Assembly: GCA_900543395.1 (NCBI GenBank)
Contig: UQQT01000058.1
Location: 1 to 8,533, forward strand
Direction of reading: 5' to 3'
Origin: an uncultured Oscillospiraceae bacterium
GTDB lineage: Bacteria; Bacillota; Clostridia; Oscillospirales; Acutalibacteraceae
DNA: 8,533 bases
The notes under the pieces were generated by a model. It saw nothing but the letters and a program-made list of their open reading frames with translations, searched no databases and was not told where the DNA came from. Each line of letters opens with the position of its first letter. The stretch's first letter is position 1. Below are positions 1 through 6,716 of the stretch, piece after piece. The translations under genes and the position numbers were made by a program.

Positions 1-7
1 TTGCAAA

Positions 8-16
8 CCTCCTTTT
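8..16 (-). promoter_or_regulatory. Strong ribosome binding site for a gene starting just outside the left edge
   Basis: Read on the minus strand this is AAAAGGAGG, followed by seven bases (TTTGCAA) up to the window edge. A start codon directly beyond position 1 would have ideal spacing. A minus-strand gene therefore probably begins just outside the window. Its product cannot be seen. Confidence 0.55.
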
Positions 17-25
17 CGTGGCATG

Positions 26-49
26 AAAAAAGCCAGTCCGCAGACTGGC
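26..49 (-). terminator. Rho-independent terminator or attenuator, minus strand
   Basis: A 7-bp perfect stem (GCCAGTC/GACTGGC) with a four-base loop is followed, on the minus strand, by six T. It lies only about ten bases before the strong ribosome binding site of the off-window gene. It may therefore act as a transcription attenuator in that gene's leader rather than as the end of an operon. Confidence 0.7.
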
Positions 50-90
50 CGGGTGAAAGTGACCTCCCTTCATGGTGTTATATATGAAAA

Positions 91-117
91 CGCCGTCCGT
101 TGTCCTGTTGGGCGGCG
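91..117. terminator. Hairpin, probable terminator
   Basis: CGCCGTCC pairs with GGGCGGCG over eight positions (one G-T pair), with an 11-base loop. On the minus strand it is followed by TTTTC, and on the plus strand by TTGTT. The T tracts are short, so termination is plausible but not strong. It is the second hairpin in the leader of the off-window minus-strand gene and also separates that leader from the promoter at 151-179. Confidence 0.45.
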
Positions 118-150
118 TTGTTCGAGCAGATTACTTAACAGATACTATAT

Positions 151-179
151 TTGAAGTCAACGAACATTTGTAATATAAT
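151..179 (+). promoter_or_regulatory. Sigma-A type promoter for the 229-969 gene
   Basis: A TTGAAG -35 box (151-156) and a perfect TATAAT -10 box (174-179) are separated by exactly 17 bp. Transcription would start near 186, giving a leader of about 43 bases before the ATG at 229. The TTG of the -35 box is also the apparent start of a longer reading frame, which makes that longer start implausible. Confidence 0.8.
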
Positions 180-212
180 ACAAATATCTAATCGTGACTC
201 TAATTTTTACAT

Positions 213-220
213 AGGAAGGA
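213..220 (+). promoter_or_regulatory. Ribosome binding site that fixes the start at 229
   Basis: AGGAAGGA lies eight bases upstream of ATG 229, near-ideal spacing. No comparable site can serve the upstream in-frame TTG at 151, which sits inside the promoter. Confidence 0.8.
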
Positions 221-228
221 GCATATTT

Positions 229-969
229 ATGGAATGGGTTCAAATTATCCTTAATGCACTTTTTGTTTTTCTGTTAGGACTGTTCATTAAAAATTATTTC
301 CCAGAGTATATGAAAGAAAAAGGAAAAAATCTCGCAACAAAGGAAGACATTGAAGAAATTACGCGAAAGACGGAGTCAGTCCAAAAAGAATTTAAGGAAA
401 GTTTTGAGCTATTTTCATCAGATGTACAATTCAAGTACGATTTTTACTTCAAACAATATGCCAATCTGTATAGCAATCTGTACTGCATTGTTATGCAATC
501 TGAATATGTAAGACATTTTATAAAAATTAACGACGGCAAAGATATTACCTTTGAGGACGCCCCTTTTATAGAACTCTCTCCCACTCAGAGGGTATCTCAA
601 GAAATTAAGTTTCACGCAGGAGAACCACCCAAATTTAGTAGTAAAACAGAATCTATACAAACTGCACTTTCTGATTTTAACAAAAAACAACTTTGCGACT
701 ACATAATTGAAAATGCCGAATACGCTTCACAAAAGCTAATTAAGGTAGCTGTTGCATACCGCTTTGCATATAATTATTATAGTGGAAATTCTAATGTTAA
801 AAATGCAAGCTGCCAAGAAACGGCAGACAACGAGGAATTTAGGCTAATTCGTGAAATGGTGTGTTGTATAGTCTCTGATTATAATTCTCTGCGTAAAGAA
901 TTGAAAATGGAATATAACGAAAGTGAACTGTCAACTGGCATACCTTCACTCAATATAATTTTAGAATAA
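229..969 (+). CDS. Membrane-anchored coiled-coil protein of unknown function
   Basis: A 246-residue protein. Residues about 4-21 form one hydrophobic membrane segment (starting MEWVQIILNALF), followed by a basic stretch. Residues about 36-60 are a charged, probably coiled-coil segment containing ATKEDIEEITRKTE. The remaining ~180 residues are soluble and mostly helical, rich in Tyr, Phe and Lys, and likely cytoplasmic. I recall similar 'KNLATKEDIEEIT' proteins scattered through accessory regions of many bacteria, without an assigned function. The gene stands alone, with its own promoter at 151-179 and terminator at 1051-1088. Its codons are clearly more AT-rich than those of the transporter operon, which fits horizontal acquisition. 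A defence or phage-related role is possible, but nothing in the sequence demonstrates it. The ATG at 229 is chosen because of the ribosome binding site and because the earlier TTG lies in the -35 box. Confidence 0.85.
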   Translation: MEWVQIILNALFVFLLGLFIKNYFPEYMKEKGKNLATKEDIEEITRKTESVQKEFKESFELFSSDVQFKYDFYFKQYANLYSNLYCIVMQSEYVRHFIKINDGKDITFEDAPFIELSPTQRVSQEIKFHAGEPPKFSSKTESIQTALSDFNKKQLCDYIIENAEYASQKLIKVAVAYRFAYNYYSGNSNVKNASCQETADNEEFRLIREMVCCIVSDYNSLRKELKMEYNESELSTGIPSLNIILE

Positions 970-1050
970 AAACCTCTTGCCGACTGCCAGAAAACCGTTG
1001 ATATATCTGCGTTATCTGAAATCCTATAATTACACTCCGACCAGTTAATT

Positions 1051-1088
1051 AAAAAAGCCTGTAACCGTTGAGGTTGCGGGCTTTTTTT
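1051..1088. terminator. Strong bidirectional terminator
   Basis: AAAAAAGCCTGTAACC pairs along all 16 positions (two G-T pairs) with GGTTGCGGGCTTTTTT across a five-base loop. A-rich on one side and T-rich on the other, it can stop transcription on both strands. It ends the 229-969 transcript. The 81 bases between that gene and the hairpin show nothing recognisable. Confidence 0.9.
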
Positions 1089-1141
1089 ATTTTAACATTA
1101 GAAATCGGTTTTGGTGAACAAAAGATTTAAAGGATGATAAT

Positions 1142-1430
1142 ATGTATTTTCATGCATTACAGACAGAAAATATCAAAAATTTGAAACCGAGAATTTCGAA
1201 TCATAACATTCCTCTTATTTATTTTTCGGACAAAAGAGAAAATGTACTTGTGTATTTAAGTAACACCGCAGAAAAAAGTTTGCAAAAAAGAACATTTTGC
1301 ATTTGACGGTCCGCGGAACAAATGGGCTTCATACGGATTTGGAAAAGACGGAAGATTAAGATTCGGGGAATACTATCCGAATGCTTTGGAAGATACATAC
1401 AAAGGAGCAAAAGGGAGCCGGAACTCATAA
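1142..1430 (+). pseudogene. Frameshifted and 3'-truncated gene of unknown function
   Basis: AAAGGA at 1129-1134 is a good ribosome binding site for ATG 1142. The first frame gives MYFHALQTENIKNLKPRISN and on to NTAEK, then runs out of frame at an A6 run (1272-1277) and stops soon after. Removing one A restores a sensible continuation: KVCKKEHFAFDG, then NKWASYGFGKDGRLRFGEYY and PNALEDTYKGAKG. After about 1415 the sequence loses this character and stops at 1430. I recall intact relatives in clostridia that begin MYFHA.QT and continue past YKG with another domain, but know no function. The gene is thus broken twice: one inserted base (or a sequencing error) and loss of the 3' part. The conserved look of both halves argues that it was a real protein recently. 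Confidence 0.7.
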
Positions 1431-1433
1431 GTT

Positions 1434-1505
1434 TTATCTCCACCCTCTTTCCGCTCCGGGTTCGCCGAGAATATACCACGGGACAGGTTTTTCTTTTGTA
1501 TTCAT
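1434..1505 (-). CDS. Possible 23-residue peptide or truncated gene start
   Basis: On the minus strand, GGAGGCGAGGG lies just before an ATG opening a 23-codon frame that reads MNTKEKPVPWYILGEPGAER and ends GWR before TAA. It lies downstream of the transporter operon in the same direction (79 bases after its last stop). The composition (Pro, Trp, Gly, Glu) looks protein-like rather than random. It could be a small peptide, a leader, or the surviving start of a gene cut by the junction with the broken plus-strand gene. No function is recognised. Confidence 0.25.
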   Translation of the reverse strand: MNTKEKPVPWYILGEPGAERGWR

Positions 1506-1583
1506 TTTCCCTCGCCTCCGAATGATGTTTATATAGAATTCGTCATAGTCCGGACGTATTTTTCGCGCCGGTTTTTTACGCCG

Positions 1584-1922
1584 TTATTTCGCCTTTTTCT
1601 TCTTTATAATCCCCTTAACCGTTTCGACAAAATGAAGCGAGCCGATGAGCGGGTGGTAAAGAAGTATTCTCGGTCCCGAGTAACGCATTACCGCGCGGAT
1701 TTTTTCGCGCATATCCGGCTTATAGCAATGGCACGGGCATTGCGAGCAGAAATTTTTATCGTTTCCCCAACGGCAGTGATCGAGCCTGTTTAAAGCGTAC
1801 GCGCACAGCTCGGAGCACTCGGGGCAGAGACTCCCCTTTTTCGTTTTGTGAACGCCGTGACAGTAAAGCTTTATCATCTCGGGAAACATCTCTTTTTCAC
1901 GCGTTATTCTGTCCTTTTTCAT
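1584..1922 (-). CDS. YgbA-family ('nitrous oxide-stimulated promoter') Cys-rich protein
   Basis: A 112-residue small soluble protein. Nine cysteines (21, 33, 36, 40, 50, 59, 62, 64, 66) are concentrated in the first two thirds, with blocks YCHGVHK, LCPECSELCAYA, DHCRWG and CSQCPCHCY. A conserved-looking RAVMRYSGPRILLYHPL segment follows at 76-92, and the C-terminus is Lys-rich. This pattern matches the YgbA_NO family, whose enterobacterial member is induced by nitric oxide. The Cys clusters suggest metal or iron-sulfur binding, which is inference. Its ATG overlaps the previous gene's stop (ATGA), and GAGAGG precedes the start by about nine bases, so it is translationally coupled. Its place as last gene of a transporter operon suggests a role in handling or sensing the imported metal or haem. 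No clear terminator follows its stop. Confidence 0.85.
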   Translation of the reverse strand: MKKDRITREKEMFPEMIKLYCHGVHKTKKGSLCPECSELCAYALNRLDHCRWGNDKNFCSQCPCHCYKPDMREKIRAVMRYSGPRILLYHPLIGSLHFVETVKGIIKKKKAK

Positions 1923-3583
1923 TGCAGTTTACCTCTCACTACGGAATAAGACCTGTCGGCAATTCGCGAGGTCGACTTGCGGTGCGAAACGATTATAACG
2001 CTCTTGCCCTTTGAAAATTCTCCGACAGAACGCAGAATTCTGCCCTCATTCAGGCTGTCGAGGTTACTTGTCGGCTCGTCGAGGAGAATCATCGGCGAGT
2101 TTTTCAAAAACGCGCGGGCAAGTCCTATACGCTGTTTTTCGCCGTCGGATAGAAGTCCGCCGAGTTCGCCGACGTTCGTGTCGTAGCCTTTCGGCAGAGT
2201 CATAATAAAGTCGTGAATCGACGCTTTTTTCGCGGCCTCGATAACCTCTTCGTCAGAAGCGTTAAAATCGGCTATGCGAATATTAGCGGCGACGGATTCG
2301 TTGAACAGCTGTGTCTCCTGGCTTACGAGACTTTGATTACTGCGAAGCGAAGCGGTTTTTATGTCCTTAATATTAACATTTGACATGTCTACTTCGCCCT
2401 CGTCGGCATCCCAAAATCTCATCATCAGTTTAAGCGCGGTCGATTTGCCCGAACCGCTCGGTCCGGTTATCGCAACTATTTCGCCGGGGTTTACCGAGAA
2501 ATCGAAAGAATCGAGCACCTTTACGCCGTCATTATATGAAAATCCGACATTCCTGCACTCTTCGGATTCGAATTCGACATCTGCGCCGTCGGTATTTTCC
2601 TCAACCTCGGGCGTTTCGTCGAGAAGCGAAAGAACTCTCTCGCCCGCCGCGAGCGTGTACGTAAGATTTGCGGAAAGTCCGCTCAAAGCGACAACGGGGC
2701 CGAACGAACTCATCATTGCGACGGTCGAAACGACAACGCCGTCCGCGCCGATAAGCCCCGCATTTTTAAGCGAGATAGAAACGAAAAGCATTATAAGAGA
2801 AAACGCGATTATCGAAATATCGGTTGCCGCCGAGGTGTGACCCTCGGTTTTCTTTAATTTTTTCTGCAATGAGTTAAGAGCGTCGGTCTTTTTGAGCATT
2901 TTTTCAAGTCGTTTTGAACACTGAGAATATCTGATGGTTTCAAGCAGTCCGCGCATGCTTTCGAGTACGAAGCCCGAGAGCCTTCCCGCCTCGTCCCTGT
3001 ACGTCATGCCCGCGTCGCGGTTGAATTCAGACGACGTAAGGGGGATCACCGCTCCGACAGTAACGTATCCGATAAGAGCGACGAGCGCAAGCCATAAGCT
3101 GTATCTGCCTATAAAAACAAGCATTATGACGCTCGTAATAACGGCAATGCATATCGGCGAGATCGTGTGCGCATAGAAAACCTCGAGCAGTTCTATATCG
3201 CTCGTAATCACGGAAACGAGGTCGCCCTTGTCCCTGCCCTCGAGCTTAGCGGGCGCAAGAACACGCAGAGCTTTAAACACCTTATCCCTGATAAGCGCGA
3301 GAAGTCTGAACGCTATATAGTGGTTGCACGCCTGCTCTCCGTAATGGAGGAATCCGCGCAGAACCGCGAACACGGCTATGAATATACATCCCGTTTTGAC
3401 TGCCAATCCGCCGTCGATTCCTGCGGCGGTCAGAGCCGCCATGCTTCCCGCAACGGTTATCTGAATGGCGCATAAAAATCCCGTCACACCGAGAAATACC
3501 GCCAAAGCCATAAATCCGCTCAGCGGTTTTACAAGTTTAATAAGGCGTTTCATTATCGAAAATCCGCTTCTTGACCTTTTCAT
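1919..3583 (-). CDS. ABC transporter half-protein (membrane + ATPase), second of a heterodimer
   Basis: A 554-residue type IV (exporter-fold) half-transporter. About six membrane helices fall near residues 24-52, 62-80, 135-158, 162-182, 252-272 and 282-305. The ATPase domain spans about 335-550: A-loop Tyr350, Walker A GPSGSGKST (374-382), Q-loop Gln422, signature LSDGE (478-482), Walker B ILLDEP (499-504) with catalytic Glu503, and His534 in the H-loop. The signature departs from LSGGQ. The start overlaps the stop of the preceding ABC gene by four bases (ATGA), and AAGGAGG lies ten bases upstream. It almost certainly pairs with that protein. Exporter-fold heterodimers may export lipids, porphyrins or drugs, but YbtPQ and IrtAB of this fold import siderophores. 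With ECF genes beside it, uptake or release of a haem- or metallophore-like substrate is the leading inference. Confidence 0.92.
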   Translation of the reverse strand: MKRSRSGFSIMKRLIKLVKPLSGFMALAVFLGVTGFLCAIQITVAGSMAALTAAGIDGGLAVKTGCIFIAVFAVLRGFLHYGEQACNHYIAFRLLALIRDKVFKALRVLAPAKLEGRDKGDLVSVITSDIELLEVFYAHTISPICIAVITSVIMLVFIGRYSLWLALVALIGYVTVGAVIPLTSSEFNRDAGMTYRDEAGRLSGFVLESMRGLLETIRYSQCSKRLEKMLKKTDALNSLQKKLKKTEGHTSAATDISIIAFSLIMLFVSISLKNAGLIGADGVVVSTVAMMSSFGPVVALSGLSANLTYTLAAGERVLSLLDETPEVEENTDGADVEFESEECRNVGFSYNDGVKVLDSFDFSVNPGEIVAITGPSGSGKSTALKLMMRFWDADEGEVDMSNVNIKDIKTASLRSNQSLVSQETQLFNESVAANIRIADFNASDEEVIEAAKKASIHDFIMTLPKGYDTNVGELGGLLSDGEKQRIGLARAFLKNSPMILLDEPTSNLDSLNEGRILRSVGEFSKGKSVIIVSHRKSTSRIADRSYSVVRGKLQ

Positions 3584-5331
3584 AAAACGACCGCCTCCTT
3601 ACGCGTATAATTTTCAAGCGACGACTGCGAGGAATACATTTCGTAATATCCGCCTCGGTTTTTCATAAGCTCTTCATGCGTGCCGGACTCTGCGATCCTG
3701 CCGTTTTTCAGCAGAATAATATTGTCCGCGCTCTTTACGTTTTCGAGTCTGTGGGAGATCATTAAAACCGTTTTCTCCTTTGCAAGTCCTCTGATAACGT
3801 CCATGATCTTCTCCTCGCTTTCGGAGTCGATATTTGACGTGACTTCGTCGAAAACGTAAATTGACGCGTCGTGAAGCAAGGCTCTTGCGACGGCGAGCCT
3901 CTGTCTCTGACCGCCGGAGAGATTGCCTCCCGCCTCTTTTATTTCATAATCGAGTACGTTATTTTTACCGTCGAGAGTATCGAGATTAACTTTCTTTAAT
4001 ACTTCGAGCATTTCCCCGTCATCCGCGTCCGGTTTAGCCATCAGGAGATTTTCGCGTACGGTCGAAGAGAAAATATAGCTGTCGAAATTAACGGCGGTCA
4101 TATTTTTATTAAGCACGTTTTCGGCAATATCCCTCAACTGAACCGAGCCTATGAATATATCGCCCGTATAGCCGGTATCAGTACCGCACAGCACGGAAGC
4201 GAGCGTACTTTTTCCGCAGCCCGACTCTCCGACAACGGCGGTAAGAACTTTTTTGTTAAGTTTAAAACTTACGTCGTCGACGGCTTTTTTCGATTCGTTA
4301 TAAGAGAACGAAACATTGTCAAACGTAATTCCCGCATTAAAATCGACATCCTCTCTATTGCCCTTTTCTTCGTCCGGGATATCAAGGAGATCAAACAGCT
4401 TGTCGCTTGCCGCCGTGCCGTTCATCGCGACGTGGAAAAACGAGCCTAAAAGACGCAGCGGCAAAAAGAAATCCGCCGCGAGACTTATAATCAGAAATGC
4501 CTCGGCAAAATCGATATTTCCCTTTAACACCTGATAAACCGCAATGATAACGCCCGCCGCGCTTCCGCCGTAGGCTACTATATCCATAACGCTGACGGAG
4601 TTTAACTGCATGGTCAGAACCTTCATCGTAATGCGCCTGAACTCCTCCGCCTTTTCATTCATTTCGACATTTTTACGCTCGTCCGCGCCGTAGATTTTAA
4701 GAGTCGTAAGTCCCTGTATGTTTTCAAGGAACGTGTCGCCGAGCGTTACGTAAACACCCCAGTATTTATTAAGAAGTCTTTTTGCAATCTTCTGCACCGC
4801 GACAATCGACAGCGGAATCAACGGCACGCATATCATGAGTACGAGCGCGGATTTAAAGTTGACGAACGACAGAACGATAAACAGCGTAACCGGCGCGAGC
4901 ATGGAGAAGAAAAACTGCGGGAGGTATTTGCCGAAATAGAGTTCGAGCTGGTCGATACCCTCGACGAATACCTGTACAACCTCGGCTGTCGAAACCTTTT
5001 GAGAGTACGACCGCCCCATGCCGGAAAGCTTATTATACATTTTTTCTCTCAATACTTTTTTGACCTGCGCACTCGCGTAAAACGACGTTTTCGACGAGAA
5101 ATACACGCAGACATATCTGATTATAAGAGTCATCACCGCGGCGGATATGTAAATATAAAGCTTTGAAAACGCAGTGTCCGAATCCGTGACGACAATTCTT
5201 ATGACATATGAAAATACAAACATCAAAGCTATGTCGGAGCATAATTTCAGCCACTGCAAAACAACCGTTCCCGCTATGTATTTTTTTGAATCGGGAGCAA
5301 GTTCAAGAAGTCTTTTCCGTATCATCTTCAT
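3580..5331 (-). CDS. ABC transporter half-protein (membrane + ATPase), first of a heterodimer
   Basis: A 583-residue exporter-fold half-transporter. Membrane helices lie near residues 18-45, 58-78, 138-157, 160-180, 247-268 and 276-295. The ATPase domain spans about 333-560: A-loop Tyr344, Walker A GESGCGKST (368-376), signature LSGGQ (471-475), Walker B IYVFDEV (491-497) with Glu496, and His527. The Q-loop is unusual: the segment VNFDSYIFSSTV aligns without gaps to the normal V-P-Q-D-x-x-L-F pattern, putting Phe416 where Gln belongs. The gene starts 11 bp after the ECF ATPase. AGGAG lies only three bases before the first ATG (5331), so the in-frame ATG two codons on (5325) may be the true start. 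Its stop overlaps the partner gene's start, as expected for subunits made in equal amounts. See the partner for likely substrates. Confidence 0.92.
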   Translation of the reverse strand: MKMIRKRLLELAPDSKKYIAGTVVLQWLKLCSDIALMFVFSYVIRIVVTDSDTAFSKLYIYISAAVMTLIIRYVCVYFSSKTSFYASAQVKKVLREKMYNKLSGMGRSYSQKVSTAEVVQVFVEGIDQLELYFGKYLPQFFFSMLAPVTLFIVLSFVNFKSALVLMICVPLIPLSIVAVQKIAKRLLNKYWGVYVTLGDTFLENIQGLTTLKIYGADERKNVEMNEKAEEFRRITMKVLTMQLNSVSVMDIVAYGGSAAGVIIAVYQVLKGNIDFAEAFLIISLAADFFLPLRLLGSFFHVAMNGTAASDKLFDLLDIPDEEKGNREDVDFNAGITFDNVSFSYNESKKAVDDVSFKLNKKVLTAVVGESGCGKSTLASVLCGTDTGYTGDIFIGSVQLRDIAENVLNKNMTAVNFDSYIFSSTVRENLLMAKPDADDGEMLEVLKKVNLDTLDGKNNVLDYEIKEAGGNLSGGQRQRLAVARALLHDASIYVFDEVTSNIDSESEEKIMDVIRGLAKEKTVLMISHRLENVKSADNIILLKNGRIAESGTHEELMKNRGGYYEMYSSQSSLENYTRKEAVVL

Positions 5332-5342
5332 TTTCTCCTGTT

Positions 5343-6716
5343 TTATTTACCGAACGTTTTCGTCACAATCGAGCCGTTGACGATGGTAATTTTTCTGTCC
5401 TCGGTTTCGTTCATGCACCGTTTGTCGTGCGTAACGGTTACGACGCAGCAGCCGAATTCCCTGTTCATCATATTTATAAGCGAGATCACCCTGCCGAGGT
5501 TTTCACCGTCGAGTCCGACCGTCGGCTCGTCGAGAAACAGCAGTTCCGGCTTACCCGCGCACACGGCGGCGATTCCCGCCCTGCGCTTCTGCCCCTCCGA
5601 AAGAGACTGCGGGTGACGCTTTTCGAGTCCCGACAGCCCGAGCGAAGCTATAAGATACCGAGTCCATTCGCCGTCGGAGGATTTAAACGAGATCTCCTCT
5701 TCGAGCGTCTGCATAAAAAGCTGGTACGCGGGGTTCTGATAGACGTACCCGACCTTATTAAACCATTCGCCTTTTCCGCCGAATCTCTTGACCCTCGGTA
5801 CGATATTCTGCGTTATGACTCCCGAATCGGGCTTATCAAGACGCGCGAGAATCCGCATCAGCGTCGTTTTTCCGCACCCGTTTTCACCCGTCAGAACGAG
5901 CCGTTCGCCCTTGAATATATCGATATCTATGTTATTGAGAATTTTTCTGCCGTTAAACGATCTGCATATTCCTCTTGCCGACAGAATCGGCTCGGAGGAT
6001 ACCGTGTGTTTTTCGTTACAGGCGGTTTTGACGTAGGTTTCCGCATTGTAATTTGACAGTCTGCCGTCGGAAATGAACACCCTGCGGTCGGTATACTCCT
6101 TAACGATATCGTAACGGTGTTCGGCTATCAGAACGGCGTATCCCGAGTCCGCAAGCTTTCTCAGTGCGTTAAGCAGTATTTTCGCACCCGCAGGGTCAAG
6201 ATTCGCAAGCGGTTCGTCAAGAATTATAATCCGCTGTCCCATAGAGAGAACGCACGCGGCGGAAAGTCTCTGCTTCTGCCCGCCCGAGAGAGTCCGAGTC
6301 AGTGAATCCAAATCAAGTCCCATAAAAGCCGAAGCACACGTTATACGCTCGGTTATCTCATTTTCGGCAATGCCGAGATTTTCGCACCCGAACGCGAGTT
6401 CGTCGGCTGTTTTGCCGTAGACTATCTGTTCGTCGGCGTTCTGCATGACGGAGCCTATTTTTTCGGCTCTGAGGCTTATTTTATCGTTCGTAACGTCCCC
6501 GCCGTCAACAAAAACGCTTCCCGTCAGCTCGCCCGGGGTTATGAACGGAATCACGCCGTTTATGACGGAGAGAAGCGTGCTTTTTCCTCCGCCCGACTCT
6601 CCCGACAGCAGGACGATCTCGCCGTAATTAAGGTCAAAGGATATATTATCGAGAATTTTTTTCCCGTCTTTAGAATACGAAAACGTAACGTTTTTTAAGC
6701 TTAAAGCAGTTTCCAT
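5343..6716 (-). CDS. ECF transporter ATPase with two ABC domains in one chain
   Basis: A 457-residue cytoplasmic ATPase with two tandem ABC domains, matching the paired EcfA/EcfA' arrangement in one polypeptide. Domain 1: Walker A GESGGGKST (39-47), Q-loop VMQNADEQI (Gln92), signature LSGGQ (143-147), Walker B IIILDEP (163-169), His200. Domain 2: Walker A GENGCGKTT (277-285), Q-loop YQNPAYQ (Gln327), signature LSEGQ (372-376), Walker B LLFLDEP (392-398), His430. Both Q-loops have the QN(P/A)xxQ look of ECF/cobalt-type ATPases. All catalytic residues are present in both halves. The start is placed at METALSLKN (6716), with GGGGGTG five bases upstream, rather than at an in-frame ATG seven codons earlier that would put the ribosome binding site inside the gene. 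It overlaps the end of the T-component gene by 16 bases. It should energise the T and S components encoded just upstream. Confidence 0.92.
   Translation of the reverse strand: METALSLKNVTFSYSKDGKKILDNISFDLNYGEIVLLSGESGGGKSTLLSVINGVIPFITPGELTGSVFVDGGDVTNDKISLRAEKIGSVMQNADEQIVYGKTADELAFGCENLGIAENEITERITCASAFMGLDLDSLTRTLSGGQKQRLSAACVLSMGQRIIILDEPLANLDPAGAKILLNALRKLADSGYAVLIAEHRYDIVKEYTDRRVFISDGRLSNYNAETYVKTACNEKHTVSSEPILSARGICRSFNGRKILNNIDIDIFKGERLVLTGENGCGKTTLMRILARLDKPDSGVITQNIVPRVKRFGGKGEWFNKVGYVYQNPAYQLFMQTLEEEISFKSSDGEWTRYLIASLGLSGLEKRHPQSLSEGQKRRAGIAAVCAGKPELLFLDEPTVGLDGENLGRVISLINMMNREFGCCVVTVTHDKRCMNETEDRKITIVNGSIVTKTFGK

Noticed and set aside
1..73. Minus-strand open frame from ATG 73 running off the left edge (MKGGHFHPASL...)
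   Set aside because: It has no ribosome binding site and it reads straight through a hairpin with a T tract and a strong ribosome binding site, so it is more likely leader DNA.
151..228. Upstream TTG start giving a 272-residue version of the membrane-anchored protein
   Set aside because: The TTG is part of the -35 box and there is no ribosome binding site. The 26 extra residues are unlike a signal or domain, and ATG 229 has an ideal site.
1219..1479. 86-codon minus-strand frame opposite the broken gene
   Set aside because: Most of it is antisense to codons that make conserved-looking plus-strand protein, and no suitable start site supports the annotated ATG.
1549..1590. GC-rich and T-rich tracts after the YgbA-like gene as an operon terminator
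   Set aside because: The GCGCCGG and ACGCCG segments run in the same direction and do not pair; only an 8-base palindrome (GTCCGGAC) is present, with no T tract after it.
2361..2840. 159-codon plus-strand frame, Ser/Pro/Thr-rich
   Set aside because: Antisense to the ATPase domain of the second ABC gene, without a ribosome binding site. A shadow of codon usage.
5208..6056. A 282-codon open frame on the plus strand
   Set aside because: It lies wholly antisense to the ECF ATPase and the start of the ABC gene, whose motifs are intact. Its translation is Arg/Phe-rich without recognisable domains. Codon bias of the real genes keeps this frame open.
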